A DNA stretch of 64,000 bases, from NCBI RefSeq assembly GCF_036711975.1, contig NC_091972.1, forward strand, positions 9,615,001 through 9,679,000, given 5' to 3'. This DNA comes from Onthophagus taurus (taxonomy: Eukaryota; Arthropoda; Insecta; Coleoptera; Scarabaeidae). A model generated the notes under the pieces. It saw only the letters and a list, made by a program, of their open reading frames with translations. It was not told the origin of the DNA and did no database searches. A program made the position numbers and the translations under genes. Positions within the stretch are counted from its first letter, which is position 1, and each line of letters starts with the position of its first letter. This document shows positions 37,359-47,630 of this stretch, one piece after another.

Positions 37359-37803
37359 GAGTATTAAAGAGTGGGTTCCTGAAATAATGTGAATTTTTAT
37401 ATAAATTGAGTAAAAATGTTATTTTAAACGTCAAATATAATATGACAGTTATTAATAAAGTTCACCAATTCTTCCAACACAGCATATTATAAGTCCACTG
37501 GGATACAATTAAAAGTAACTAAATTTTGAAACTACTAAAAATTATGAGAAAGTAAGATCTTAATTTATTCTTATTTATCCATTATTACACTTTTTAAATG
37601 GTATTAATAATATCTTTGTATAGAAAAATAAATACTTATTCATAAAAAAATTAATAATAAACTTATCGTTAACTTCAAAAAAAAAAAACTAAAAAATAAC
37701 TAATACAAAGATTTTAGTAATACTCAAAAACAACTAAATTAAAAAAAATAATATTTTAACCCCAATTTTGTTACTAAATAAAAATCTTGTCTATAAAATG
37801 TTT

Positions 37804-40800
37804 TTAAAAATGACCCGAATGAAATAGATGTTCGTTGCTAAAGTTGAATATGTGAGGTGAGCGTGGAGGCGATGGACTATCTACAGAAATGACCGGTGCT
37901 GGACTTGGTGGATAACCCGAACTTGAAACGGTGGAAGGACCCGGTGTGTTCGCTGGAGTTCGTGATTGATTACTTGACGAGGAAATCGAATCTGAAATAA
38001 GAACGCAAATTGAAGAGAGAAAAACAAATCTTTCTTACCTTTCATGGCGATTTAACCTCCCAAAATTATATTCTACTTAACGTAGTTTTTTTGGAGGTTA
38101 AAATCGGGTTTTTATTGTTCATTTAACACTTTTTCGTTTTTCTTTCTTGTTCACTACACTTTAATTATCCTGAAATTTCATTAAATTTCAAAAAGAAAAT
38201 ATAAATTAAAAAGATAAATATACAGAAATAATAAGTCAGTTGGGTTTTTTTTTGTAGAAATACTGTATTTTCGTAAATAGATAACTTACATTATTATTTT
38301 AAACAACATCCGTTTTCAATAATTTTACTATCACTGTAACATTGAAAGAAAACGAATTGAGGTGAGAAAATTTTAATTAAACAAGAGCAATTAGAAATAG
38401 TAATCGATATAACAACCGTATTACAAGATATTAAATGAACAATAAAAACGTAAACATACAAAATTGTATTTTTTTTTTTTTTTTCAGTAGATTTAAGGCG
38501 GTTTGCATCTAAATTCTTTTTAATTCAATTTACAATTTAAAAAAAAACTAGGTACCAATAAAAGTCTGCAAACCACCTCTTAGAATCACAATAAGCACAA
38601 TTCTCAATTTCATCGTGTTACATTTTCCCAGTTATGTTACACATTTTTCCTTCTATTTTGTTCGTTTTTTTCCTGTTTATTTATTTAACACAGAGATTTT
38701 CCTATAAATAAAAAATCTCTATTGATAATTTTTCTTAAACATAACATTTCAAACAAAAATTCTAATTCCCACAATTTCTTCTTTGATTTTTATTTCTGCA
38801 AAAATTGATTCAAATTGAACAAGAAATTTATTTTTATAGTACTCTGACAATATACAGATTCAAAATGATTGTAATTTATTTTTAGTGGTTTAGTAGTAAT
38901 TTTTTTAGTGGATAGTGATAATTTCTCGTGTATTTCTGAAGTGATTTGAACAAAAATGAAATTAATAAGAAAGCTGATAAGATAGATTTAACAATCGAAG
39001 CAAGAAGATGGGTTTTATTGGAAAGACTTGCATCACAAACTGAAGGTGATAACAGCGACAGTTCTATTAGAAATGAATGTAATTATGAGTCACAAGCGAA
39101 GAGAAGAAAACTAGAGGAAACTGCAACAAGAGATTTAATTTATATATCGTTTTGGGATTGTTACCATGAGGTTGCTACCTGAAATAAATAATGTTGTATT
39201 AAATGAAAAGAGTACTACTATTGGGGTTGAACTTGGTTATTATCTGCAGTGTCCAATTCCAAAAAAGATACTAATCCTTGTGAATGGTGGAGTACTAATA
39301 TGTTTTTAATTTCCGGCCAAAGCCGGATATTTGGTAACTATCCGGCCGGATATCCGTTCCACATTTTTGAGATATACTTTATAAAAAACTGTAGATGGCA
39401 CCAAGAAATACAAATTGATGCACAGGATCAAATGCACAGAATTCAGTCATACTGTTTGTGACTGTCCCAACCTCGCGTACTTAAGGGAATCCATTTTTGT
39501 TCCATGGTTTTTTGGCCCCTGAATGAACTGTAAATTGTGGGGATGTACAAAGGGGCCGCTGGGACCTAAGTACTGTGAAGGAATTCACCCCTTCATGAAA
39601 CTACATACCATACATACTAATAAAAAACTAGTTAAGTGACGCTATTGTAAAGAAAACATCCCTGGAAGCACTGACCTTTGTTGAATATTTCTATGTTGAT
39701 TGGAAAATATTCAAATAATGTTGCAAATTCCTGAGCATTGTGCTGCACAGTTTATGTAATTTTGGTGGAAAAGTGAAAATATACTGATGAAGTCTACATA
39801 AAAGAAAATTATAAAAGGTAGTAAGTTATAAGGGCAATTATAATAGAAGTGTTGGTCACGTAGAAAAGCGAAGATAATTCATCCAACCACATTTACTTAA
39901 TACAGTTATTATTCCTAACCAGGTTTAAAGTTGTGCTTACTTGGAAAATTAATTAGATGACGTATACTTCCAAACCTATCTGAGATTCTACATATGTAAC
40001 CCTGAAAAATAAAAAGGGGTTAGTGAGTAAAAAGTAGTATTCGAGAAAAAATCGTTTAAAAAAGATTTTCATAGACGGTCTATCAAATGTGATTATAAAA
40101 TATTAAACCGAAATTCCATTCTTCGTTAAATCAACGGGATCGGATCATTTCGTCAAACATGCTCTACCATTTCTTCCAGATCTACAAAAACATTTATTAA
40201 CACCTATCTGAAGATAACTTTTTATTGTATAGCCCTGGACGTTGGAAATTGAAAAGAATCAGTTTTTATTATTCGAAAGTTTAAAAGAGAAAACGACGTT
40301 TTTAGATCTTTTGGACACGATATCTCAAAAATATTCGTCAAATGTTCCTGTTTTTTTTTGTTACATATAACAGTAATATGGTTTTCTGTTTGAACCTAAA
40401 AATTAATAAATTATTTAAATAACTACTTCTTTTTATTGATTAATTCATCAAAATTCTATTAAAAAAATATTTTCTTAAACAAACTGTATTGTTCTTACGA
40501 CAAAGTGGGACATATCGAAAAGGAAATTAAAGTAGCAACTTACAAAACGCAAATACTAGCACTGTAAGATTAAACGAAGTACATATTTATTGTAAAAACG
40601 TGCTACCACGTGCTACAAACTAATAAAACAGAACAAAACACCTTTTCTAGGTAAACAAATGGCAAATAAACACCCCAAAACATTTCTTACGCATCGTTCA
40701 TTTTATTTTTATTACTTTTGACTTTTTGAATAACAAAAGCTCAAACAAACGTCAGTGTGACATATTTATTTCAAAACATGATAAAACAAAACTCCCTGTT

Positions 40801-43800
40801 AATTTTGCCAACTTTACAACAATTTGACAGGTATTATAGAAAAAAACGAACTAATAAGTCCTAAAACAGTGAAATTGTGTCCGTGTGAGTGTACAAATTA
40901 GGAACTTTTCGTTTTTTCAGTTTGTTTAATTATTTTTGTTTTTGATAAAAATGACATTGCCGTTAAACAAAGTGGAAACAAAAATGCAAAGAAAATCGTT
41001 GAATTGGCATCAAAAACTATACGAAAAGTAAATAAAAGCATGATTATACATGAAGATAAAGAGGAAGGTGATACTTAAGTAGCTAAGCTCATTTACTATT
41101 TTAAACGTCTGTGCTTTGGTCCGTCACTGCAAAAGTCCTGGCGCAGATAACACAAATATCACACTAAAAAAGTAACTATAAGGATGACATCTACAGTGTG
41201 CTATAATCTGATCTGCTAATCGAAGAAATAAAAAGAAAACAACATTTAGTAAATAATGCTGCGACCTAAGTATTTCCATTAATTCAATTCAATAAAGATA
41301 TATAATCTAAAGCAAGTCAAAATACAATAAACTAAAGCTGTTTAAGTAATAAAACCCATTATATTTAACTTATGAACCTATTAACTCATTATTTGTAGAA
41401 AACAATAAAAATAAATATCCATTAAATAGCCATTTAAATTTTTAAAAACTGTTTTTACTATACACAGGTAGAAGATATTAACATAGAATAAAGAGCAGAT
41501 ATAAACATAATTAAACAATAATTGGAAATAGCATTAATTTCCCCATAAAATGATTACTTTATACCAAAAAGATTTTCAGATATTGAACAGCCCATTATCA
41601 ATTTTAATTATCCATAATTAACGTGAATAAACAACTCACATTTGATACCTCAATTAATTTTTTGGTATTTATGGTATATCCGGTATATTTTCGATCTATA
41701 TGGTACTTGTGTGTATATTATACTAAGTTATTTGTGGTATTGCCAAGCACACATCATAATATACAACTTAAAATTTAAGCACAACTTAGATTAAAAAATA
41801 GAAAAAACTACTATTATACTTTTTTGTAACAATCATTTTCAATCTCATTGTCTCCTTTAAGTAAATAAACGTCATCTGTAGGAATTAGAAAAAAGAAAAC
41901 CAAAAACACATTTTATTGATAAACAACACATTTTGTTTCAACACAATTTATTTTTTTATCAGTTTAAACATCATTTAACTCACCAGACAACTTGTTGGTT
42001 GAATCAGGTTTTGCGGATCTTGTTCGTTTCGCTAATGGTTCTTCATCATCGGAATCGGAAATGGTAAGATCAACAATGCTCCGTTCCGCTTTACCATTAC
42101 CATCAACCGATGATGCTCCTTGTTCTGTAGTTGTTGTCGTTGGCGTCGGCTTAACCTCAGCGGAAGACACAACTTCTACAAGAAATAAACAAGTAATAAT
42201 AAAGAAAAAGAAAATATATTTTAAAGCAGCTCACCTAAATCATCAGAAATAATTTCTATTGAATCATCAGTTGGTTTTTGAACTTTAACTACAGGGGCGG
42301 GGGTTTTCTTTTCCACCATATGTGTACTCCACGAACCGTCCTTGTGAAGTTGAATTTCGTTTAATTCAGAATTTAATACAGGTGAACTTAACACTTCTTG
42401 GAAATATCTTTAATATTTAAACATTTTGATGTACATATTAATAATAATTATTATTATTTTTTACAACAAACTCACCCATCTATGACTAGATTATCATATA
42501 ACGCGGGTTTATCACAAACGGGACAATTCCAAGTTGGTTTTCTTTCGTTCATTTGTAGGAATAGGGATGCATCGAAACATTGCAAATGTTGACACGTAAT
42601 TGCCCTGCATGGTGTCATCATTCGCATCTTTCCCAATGGACATATCAGAGAAACGCGTAATGATGTTGTTGCGATTTCGCAATCCGCATCTTCATTTAAT
42701 TTCTCTTTAACTTCATATTATACAAAAAAATGATTTATTAAAAGAAAATTGTGGTTAAGTTGGAATTAATCATACTTAAGCCTCTAGTATAATCAGAATG
42801 TTTGGCTCCTTTTGATTTTAGCCTCTGCAATAAATCCTGTGAAGTTCGTTTATGTACTAAGGCAACAGTCAACGCATATCCTCGAACATAATCAGAACCC
42901 CACGAAACGTGTATTGTATTTGGGACGGTTGGGCTCAATTTAACCAACGGAGTTATATTTACGGGCCTCGGCGGACGTTTTGGTTCAACACCCGGTTTAT
43001 TTGTAGGTACAGGATTCTTTAATGTAATAAAAAAGGTTAAAACATAAGGTATAATTCAAGAATCATTGTGTAGCTTAGAAATCGACAATTTATTTTTTTA
43101 ATAGACGGGAAATCACTCAGGTGAGCCGTTACAAATAAAAAAAAGTGTAAAACTTACCGAAAAATCACTTTAAAGTTTCAACATGACGTCACTTATTGTG
43201 ACGTCATCAACCATGCTAACCACGACTAACATACAACGACTAAAATGTCATTGTTTCCCATCTATAAACTAAAAAGATAACCTAAAATGTATACCTGATG
43301 CCTTACCCCCTCCTTAAAGGTTACATTCGGACCCATGTCATTTACTGATTTATTTCAGAATTTTGTGTAGAATATCCACTTTGAGTTAAGTCTAAAGAGG
43401 CACGGCTAAACACTTGCCATTTTTCTTTTCTTAAAACATATTATTACCTCTTTTTCTGCAAAAAAACATGTTATTTAAAAAATTCATACATTCGTATGCT
43501 GTTTGTATTTACTCTTTATTTCCTCTCAACTTTGTCAGAAGATGTGCCACTCAATATCTACGAACTACAAAATGTGGTTTCAATAAGATGGTTGAATGTC
43601 TTACAAAAGGACTGTTAAAAAACGCGTTATTTAAAAAATTGACACTATCATTGTAATAATTTAACAAGTTTGTTAGAAGATGTGACACTCAATGTCTACA
43701 GAGAAATGTGGTTTCAACAAGATGGTTGTCCAGCTCATTATGCTTGTCCTGTACGGGATTGAATACAGAATATCCCCAAAGATGGATTCTCTGGGCCTAA

Positions 43801-46783
43801 ATTCCCTTGATTTTTTTATTAGGATCATAAAAGAAACAGTGTATTAAAAACCGATTAAAAATCTTGCCGAACTGCAGAAGAAATAAATGGAAAGAGATTT
43901 GCACGACTAGTAATAGTGCAGACGAGTGTATTAGTGCCGACGGCAAACAAGTTGAGCATTTGCAAAAGTTTTAAGAAAATTATGTAATAAAATTAATAAT
44001 AAATGAATTAATAATTCTTTTTGTTTAATTTTGTCGTTAGGTGAAACAGTCCTTTTGCAAGACATAAGTTCAACCATCTTGTTGAAACCACATTTTGTAG
44101 TTCGTAGATATTGAGTGGCACATCTTCTGATAAAGTTGAGAGGAAATAAAGAGTAAATACAAATAGCATACGAAAATTTTTTAAATAACATGTTTTTTTG
44201 CAGAAAAACAGGCAATATTTTGTATGAAAAGAAAAGTGGTAAGTGTTGTATCATTGTAGAAACTTGATTTAACCAGCCCTCTTTTAAAATCACTTGCCAA
44301 GAGTGCTGTACAACTTTTTTTTTGAAATCGTGTGTCGTACTTAATAGACATAAATTCTTTTAACCTTAACTCGATCAAAGTAATATTTCTTTTCGGAAAA
44401 CTAATCACATTTGTTGTTTGATTTGTAACTTCTATAGTAGCATGGTTAATAAGGATTCCATTATTAAAAAAATCACTATCCAATCGCGAAGATTTCTGAC
44501 CCTAGTACCTAAAGATATGATGTACAGGAACGATTTTTAACATTTTCATTGCAGTAAAACTAGAACTAACACTAGACCTAGAACTATAAATATTCAGGTT
44601 TCGCCGTTTGAAGACGCACGGCTAAACCCGATACTTTCTAGTTCTAGGTCTAGTATTAGTTCCAGTTTTAGACTAGCACTATCACTTAAACTAACACAAG
44701 ACCTAGAATCATTCTGGTTTTGCTGTCTTGCGAGACGTGCAACTAAATCCGAATGTTTCTAGTTTTCAGTCTAGTATTAGTCCTAGTATTAAGATAGAGT
44801 CTATTGACACACAATCTATCTAACGACAGGTAGTCAGTCGTTACGCATCGACAAGCTAAGAAAAACAAGGGTTTTTCATCTGTAAATACTAGTTTAGTGA
44901 AAATAACTTTACTTTTAAGTTTATCAGATTGATTTTGTGTGTGGCTATAAAATAAAGAATTGGTAGGTTAGGTTTAATAGGAAAATGCATGGTTAAGATT
45001 GCTTATGACGTCACAAAACGTGACGTCACATCGAAAGTTTAATTTGATTTTTCGGTATGTTCTACACTTTTCCGCACTTTCTTTTTATTTTTAACGTTTT
45101 TTTTGCAGGGTTGGGGATAATGCACTAAAAAATAAATGGAACAAGCGTTTCACTACCAATATTTCTTCAGTGATAGTTAAAACACGAATTTCATCATCAC
45201 TGAATATTTAGTGATAGTGAAAAAAAACTACATTATCACTAAACCTTTAGTGATAATGAAAAAAAACTACATTATCACTAAACCTTTAGTGATAATGAAA
45301 AAAAACTACATTATCACTAAACCTTTAGTGATAATGAAAAAAAACTACATTATCACTAAACCTTTAGTGATAATGAAAAAAAAATTGCGCTACCACTAAA
45401 TATTTAGTGATAATGAAAACCTTTAGTCATAATAATTAACATTTTTCAGTAACATAACACCGCTTCTTGAAGAATAAAAGTAAGACTACCTTATTACCTG
45501 AAGCAGTATAAGGAAATGTATGCAAAATAAACAAGAAATATTTTTATCAACAAACTAGTTGGACAAACTAATATCAGACATAAAATATAAATTCAAGTTT
45601 AGTGATTTTTTGTGCATTTTTTTCACTATCACTAAATTTTCAATGATAATGGATTTTGCATTTTAAGCACCACTGAATAGACAGTGTTAGTGCAATTTAG
45701 TAGCAGTACAAAAACGCCCAACCCTAATTTTTTGGGTCATTTCACATTGATTAAAAAAAAATCGTCGATTTTTAGCCACATAATGAATCTTGAATGTTTC
45801 CAAAACTAATTTGCTTAAATTAATAAAACTTACTGGTAACGGACACAACTTATTATTAACTTTAACGACAACACTTGGCGGGAAAAAATCTTCTTGTTCA
45901 CACGTAGTTTCGAGAAGACAAAATCTCATTTGAACCTGTTTGGTGTATTCACATTTCGAACCATGACGAACATCCCTCGAACTGGCGATATCCGTAGCTT
46001 GAGCGGGTGTTAAATGAAAATAGAATGTTCCCTCTTGGATTCTATGTGTATTTTGTGGCACTAATGATGATGGTTTGATTAATTCTGAGAGGATATCAAA
46101 AAATGGGAGTCTCTTGAAGTGAACATCCGGGAGCACGGGGTATTGACCGGAAACCAATGGCGGTGGTGGTTTTGGGGTGTATTGAGGATATGAAGGATAT
46201 GACATTGTTTGATTATACATCGCTGCTTGTCGCGTCTAAGATTTAGAAATAAAAAAAGAACACAATTAGATTGAAATTTTAAGGTTATAATGATTCTTAC
46301 AATTCTTGTGTCAACATTGTAAGGAGGAACGGTTGCAGTGGCTCGAGGCATCCCTCCTTGACTTTGAGACATATTTCCTCCAATAGATATATTAGGCAAA
46401 TCGTTATTATTTCCAGTTGTTGTTTGAACACCTTGATTATTATTCAATACTCCACTTTGTCTAATTGACAAAACAATGAAAATTAGTTTTAGATATAAAG
46501 TAATTCGTTAAAATATACTGTATAGTTTTATATAATTCTCTAATTTTTTGATGAATGTATGGTACAGATCGCGTTCTTAGCAATTCTTGAGCTCTCTGTT
46601 GCAATTCTGTCTTACGTCCCGACTTATTTCTACCAGCGTAACCTAAGAGCATCTGCAGTTCAGAAACCCGAAAGGCTAAGAGCATATTCTAGAAAAAGAC
46701 ATTAATATCTTGATGAATACATTTTTTGAGGTTTGTTTATTTATTGGGGAGAATACCCGTAAATCGTCTAGGTTTTCGGACAT
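37804..46783 (-). CDS. Su(var)2-10: PIAS-family SUMO E3 ligase, Su(var)2-10
   Basis: SUMO-protein ligase acting with Ubc9 in the nucleus (chromatin, transcription, JAK/STAT control). Nine coding exons were followed by frame and splice phase: 46783-46757, 46688-46519, 46460-46301, 46235-45834, 43016-42776, 42710-42476, 42407-42235, 42175-41984 and 37991-37804. They total 1788 nt, or 595 aa. Residues about 11-50 are the SAP domain ([19 protein letters not shown]). About 145-330 is PINIT ([16 protein letters not shown]). About 345-412 is the SP-RING, with C357, C368, C373, H375, C378, C396 and C399 visible. Two SUMO-interacting motifs follow (IEIISDD and [13 protein letters not shown]). The last exon adds a Ser/Pro-rich tail ending FHSGHF across a roughly 4-kb intron; its phase (G|AT) fits exactly. 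The first residues MSENLDDLR match the family. Confidence 0.95.
37992..38110 (-). other. Candidate alternative exon upstream of the last PIAS exon
   Basis: On the minus strand, ATGAAAG ends at 38039 against a strong GTAAGAAAG donor only 47 bp before the last PIAS exon (acceptor TTATTTCAG|A). It ends in phase 1, the same phase as the regular upstream exon, so it could start a short product or supply a cassette exon. An in-frame TAA lies just upstream of this ATG. Real use is unproven. Confidence 0.3.
38946..39372 (+). mobile_element. hAT transposase C-terminal relic with 3' end
   Basis: Plus-strand fragments read [14 protein letters not shown] then, after a frameshift, [11 protein letters not shown], matching the hAT dimerisation domain (xPLEWWxxN). 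About 60 bp further on, AACTATCCGGCCGGATATCC and GTTCCAC form a hAT-type terminal sequence like that of the element at 7155-8750. It lies in the last PIAS intron in opposite orientation to the gene. Confidence 0.6.
39373..41983. other. Last PIAS intron, remainder
   Basis: AT-rich intron sequence. No further exon in frame with PIAS, no RNA gene and no additional transposon could be defended. Confidence 0.4.
43467..44215. mobile_element. Mariner-type transposase relics, partly inverted
   Basis: The plus strand at about 43690-43980 reads [13 protein letters not shown] and then pieces of a GPKFP...DHKRN stretch and KQVEHLQKF, matching mariner/IS630-type transposases around the second and third catalytic Asp. 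A related block at 43467-43617 is present inverted at about 44055-44215. All copies are frameshifted. Confidence 0.7.
44553..44800. repeat. Palindromic ~127-bp repeat cluster, locus 3
   Basis: Two diverged monomers with cores near 44590-44630 (TTCGCCGTTTGAAGACG) and 44708-44755, and with AACTAGAACTAACACTAG-type arms. They are intronic to PIAS. Confidence 0.8.
45106..45726. mobile_element. hAT-like MITE with internal palindromic array
   Basis: The ends CAGGGTTGGGG and (inverse) TAGGGTTGGGC are hAT-like. The flanking octamers tttttttg and attttttg differ at one base, fitting an 8-bp target duplication. The interior carries a 39-bp tandem array and further diverged ATCACTAAA sites near the right end. 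There is no coding capacity. It is intronic to PIAS. Confidence 0.6.
45204..45420. repeat. 39-bp tandem array of palindromic units
   Basis: AAACCTTTAG recurs at 45241, 45280, 45319 and 45358, steps of exactly 39. Each unit holds the inverted repeat TTATCACTAAA-cc-TTTAGTGATAA followed by an A run. Diverged units flank the array on both sides. The repetitive 62-codon frame here is an artefact of the array. Confidence 0.9.
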
Positions 46784-47630
46784 CTCCTATTGAATTTGTG
46801 CAGTACACGAAAACAATTCATCTGATGATCGATCATTTAACTGCCGGATAATTAAAACCGCGTGTAGGAGAATAATATACAAAAACGTGAAGCGAAACAA
46901 CGAATATCTTCAGTTTGAGGGCTTCCCTCGTAACGTACTTAAATTGAGTTAAACGGAATTTTTTTGATGTGTTTATCACTTTAGTTTTATAAATTACAAC
47001 ATCGAAACCTTATTTCACAAACATTCGAACGGGATTATTTAAAAATTCACGAGAAACTACACAAAATTTGCTACAAAACACGCACAATGTATAAACGCGA
47101 GCTTCTTCTTCTTAGTTGTTTTCAGAACGACAACCGTTAAAACATAAATTTCCTTAAATTTGTAAACAGTTTATAATCACAAATCAACGTTTCTAATTTT
47201 TTTGAATTAACTATATGAACTAAAACAATTTAGGTTCTTCTATAAACTAGTTTAATATTCATTCTAAACTATAATTTTATGTAATTACAAAAATTTGACA
47301 AGGACGAGTATTTTCAAATTTATACGTTAGATGTCGCTTGATTAGTAAATGTCAAAATATATTTTGAAATCTATTTATTAATCAAGAAATGTATTATCTT
47401 TAAACTAATCTTAAAAGCCACGTTTAAAATATACGACTTACCAAAAAGAATTTTAAATTTCTTGAATTTTATTTATAACCCCCCAAAAATAAAAAAAACG
47501 GTTGGCAACGCTTACGTTGTTTTAGAACGTATTTAAAATGTCAAAACACATTGTGAAGTAAATCAATTCGAAATAGTTAAATTAAATTATTTTAAACGTA
47601 TTGAATGTTGAATTTCGTTTGGTTTATAAA
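46784..47630. promoter_or_regulatory. Divergent promoter region between PIAS and GCP4
   Basis: The 847 bp separating the PIAS start codon (minus) from the GCP4 start codon (plus) must hold both promoters and 5' UTRs. I see no TATA box convincing enough to name and no repeat. Confidence 0.6.

Larger units (their letters stand above)
43126..45097. mobile_element. Large foldback element in a PIAS intron
   Basis: The left arm (about 43126-43230) contains ACTTACCGAAAAATCA, and the right arm (about 44990-45097) carries its inverse. Each arm holds two perfect TGACGTCA octamers (43184, 43199; 45006, 45021). The interior holds inverted copies of transposase fragments and a palindromic repeat cluster. 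It lies between PIAS exons 4 and 5. Confidence 0.65.

Noticed and set aside
38946..39182. 78-codon frame as a host gene exon
   Set aside because: The following hAT dimerisation motif and hAT-type end show that it is transposon debris antisense to PIAS.
45211..45399. 62-codon frame with a repeated [13 protein letters not shown] motif
   Set aside because: It is a direct translation of the 39-bp tandem array (39 is a multiple of three), with no start context or homology.
45204..45420. CRISPR-like array
   Set aside because: Units are contiguous 39-bp repeats without unique spacers, and the genome is eukaryotic.
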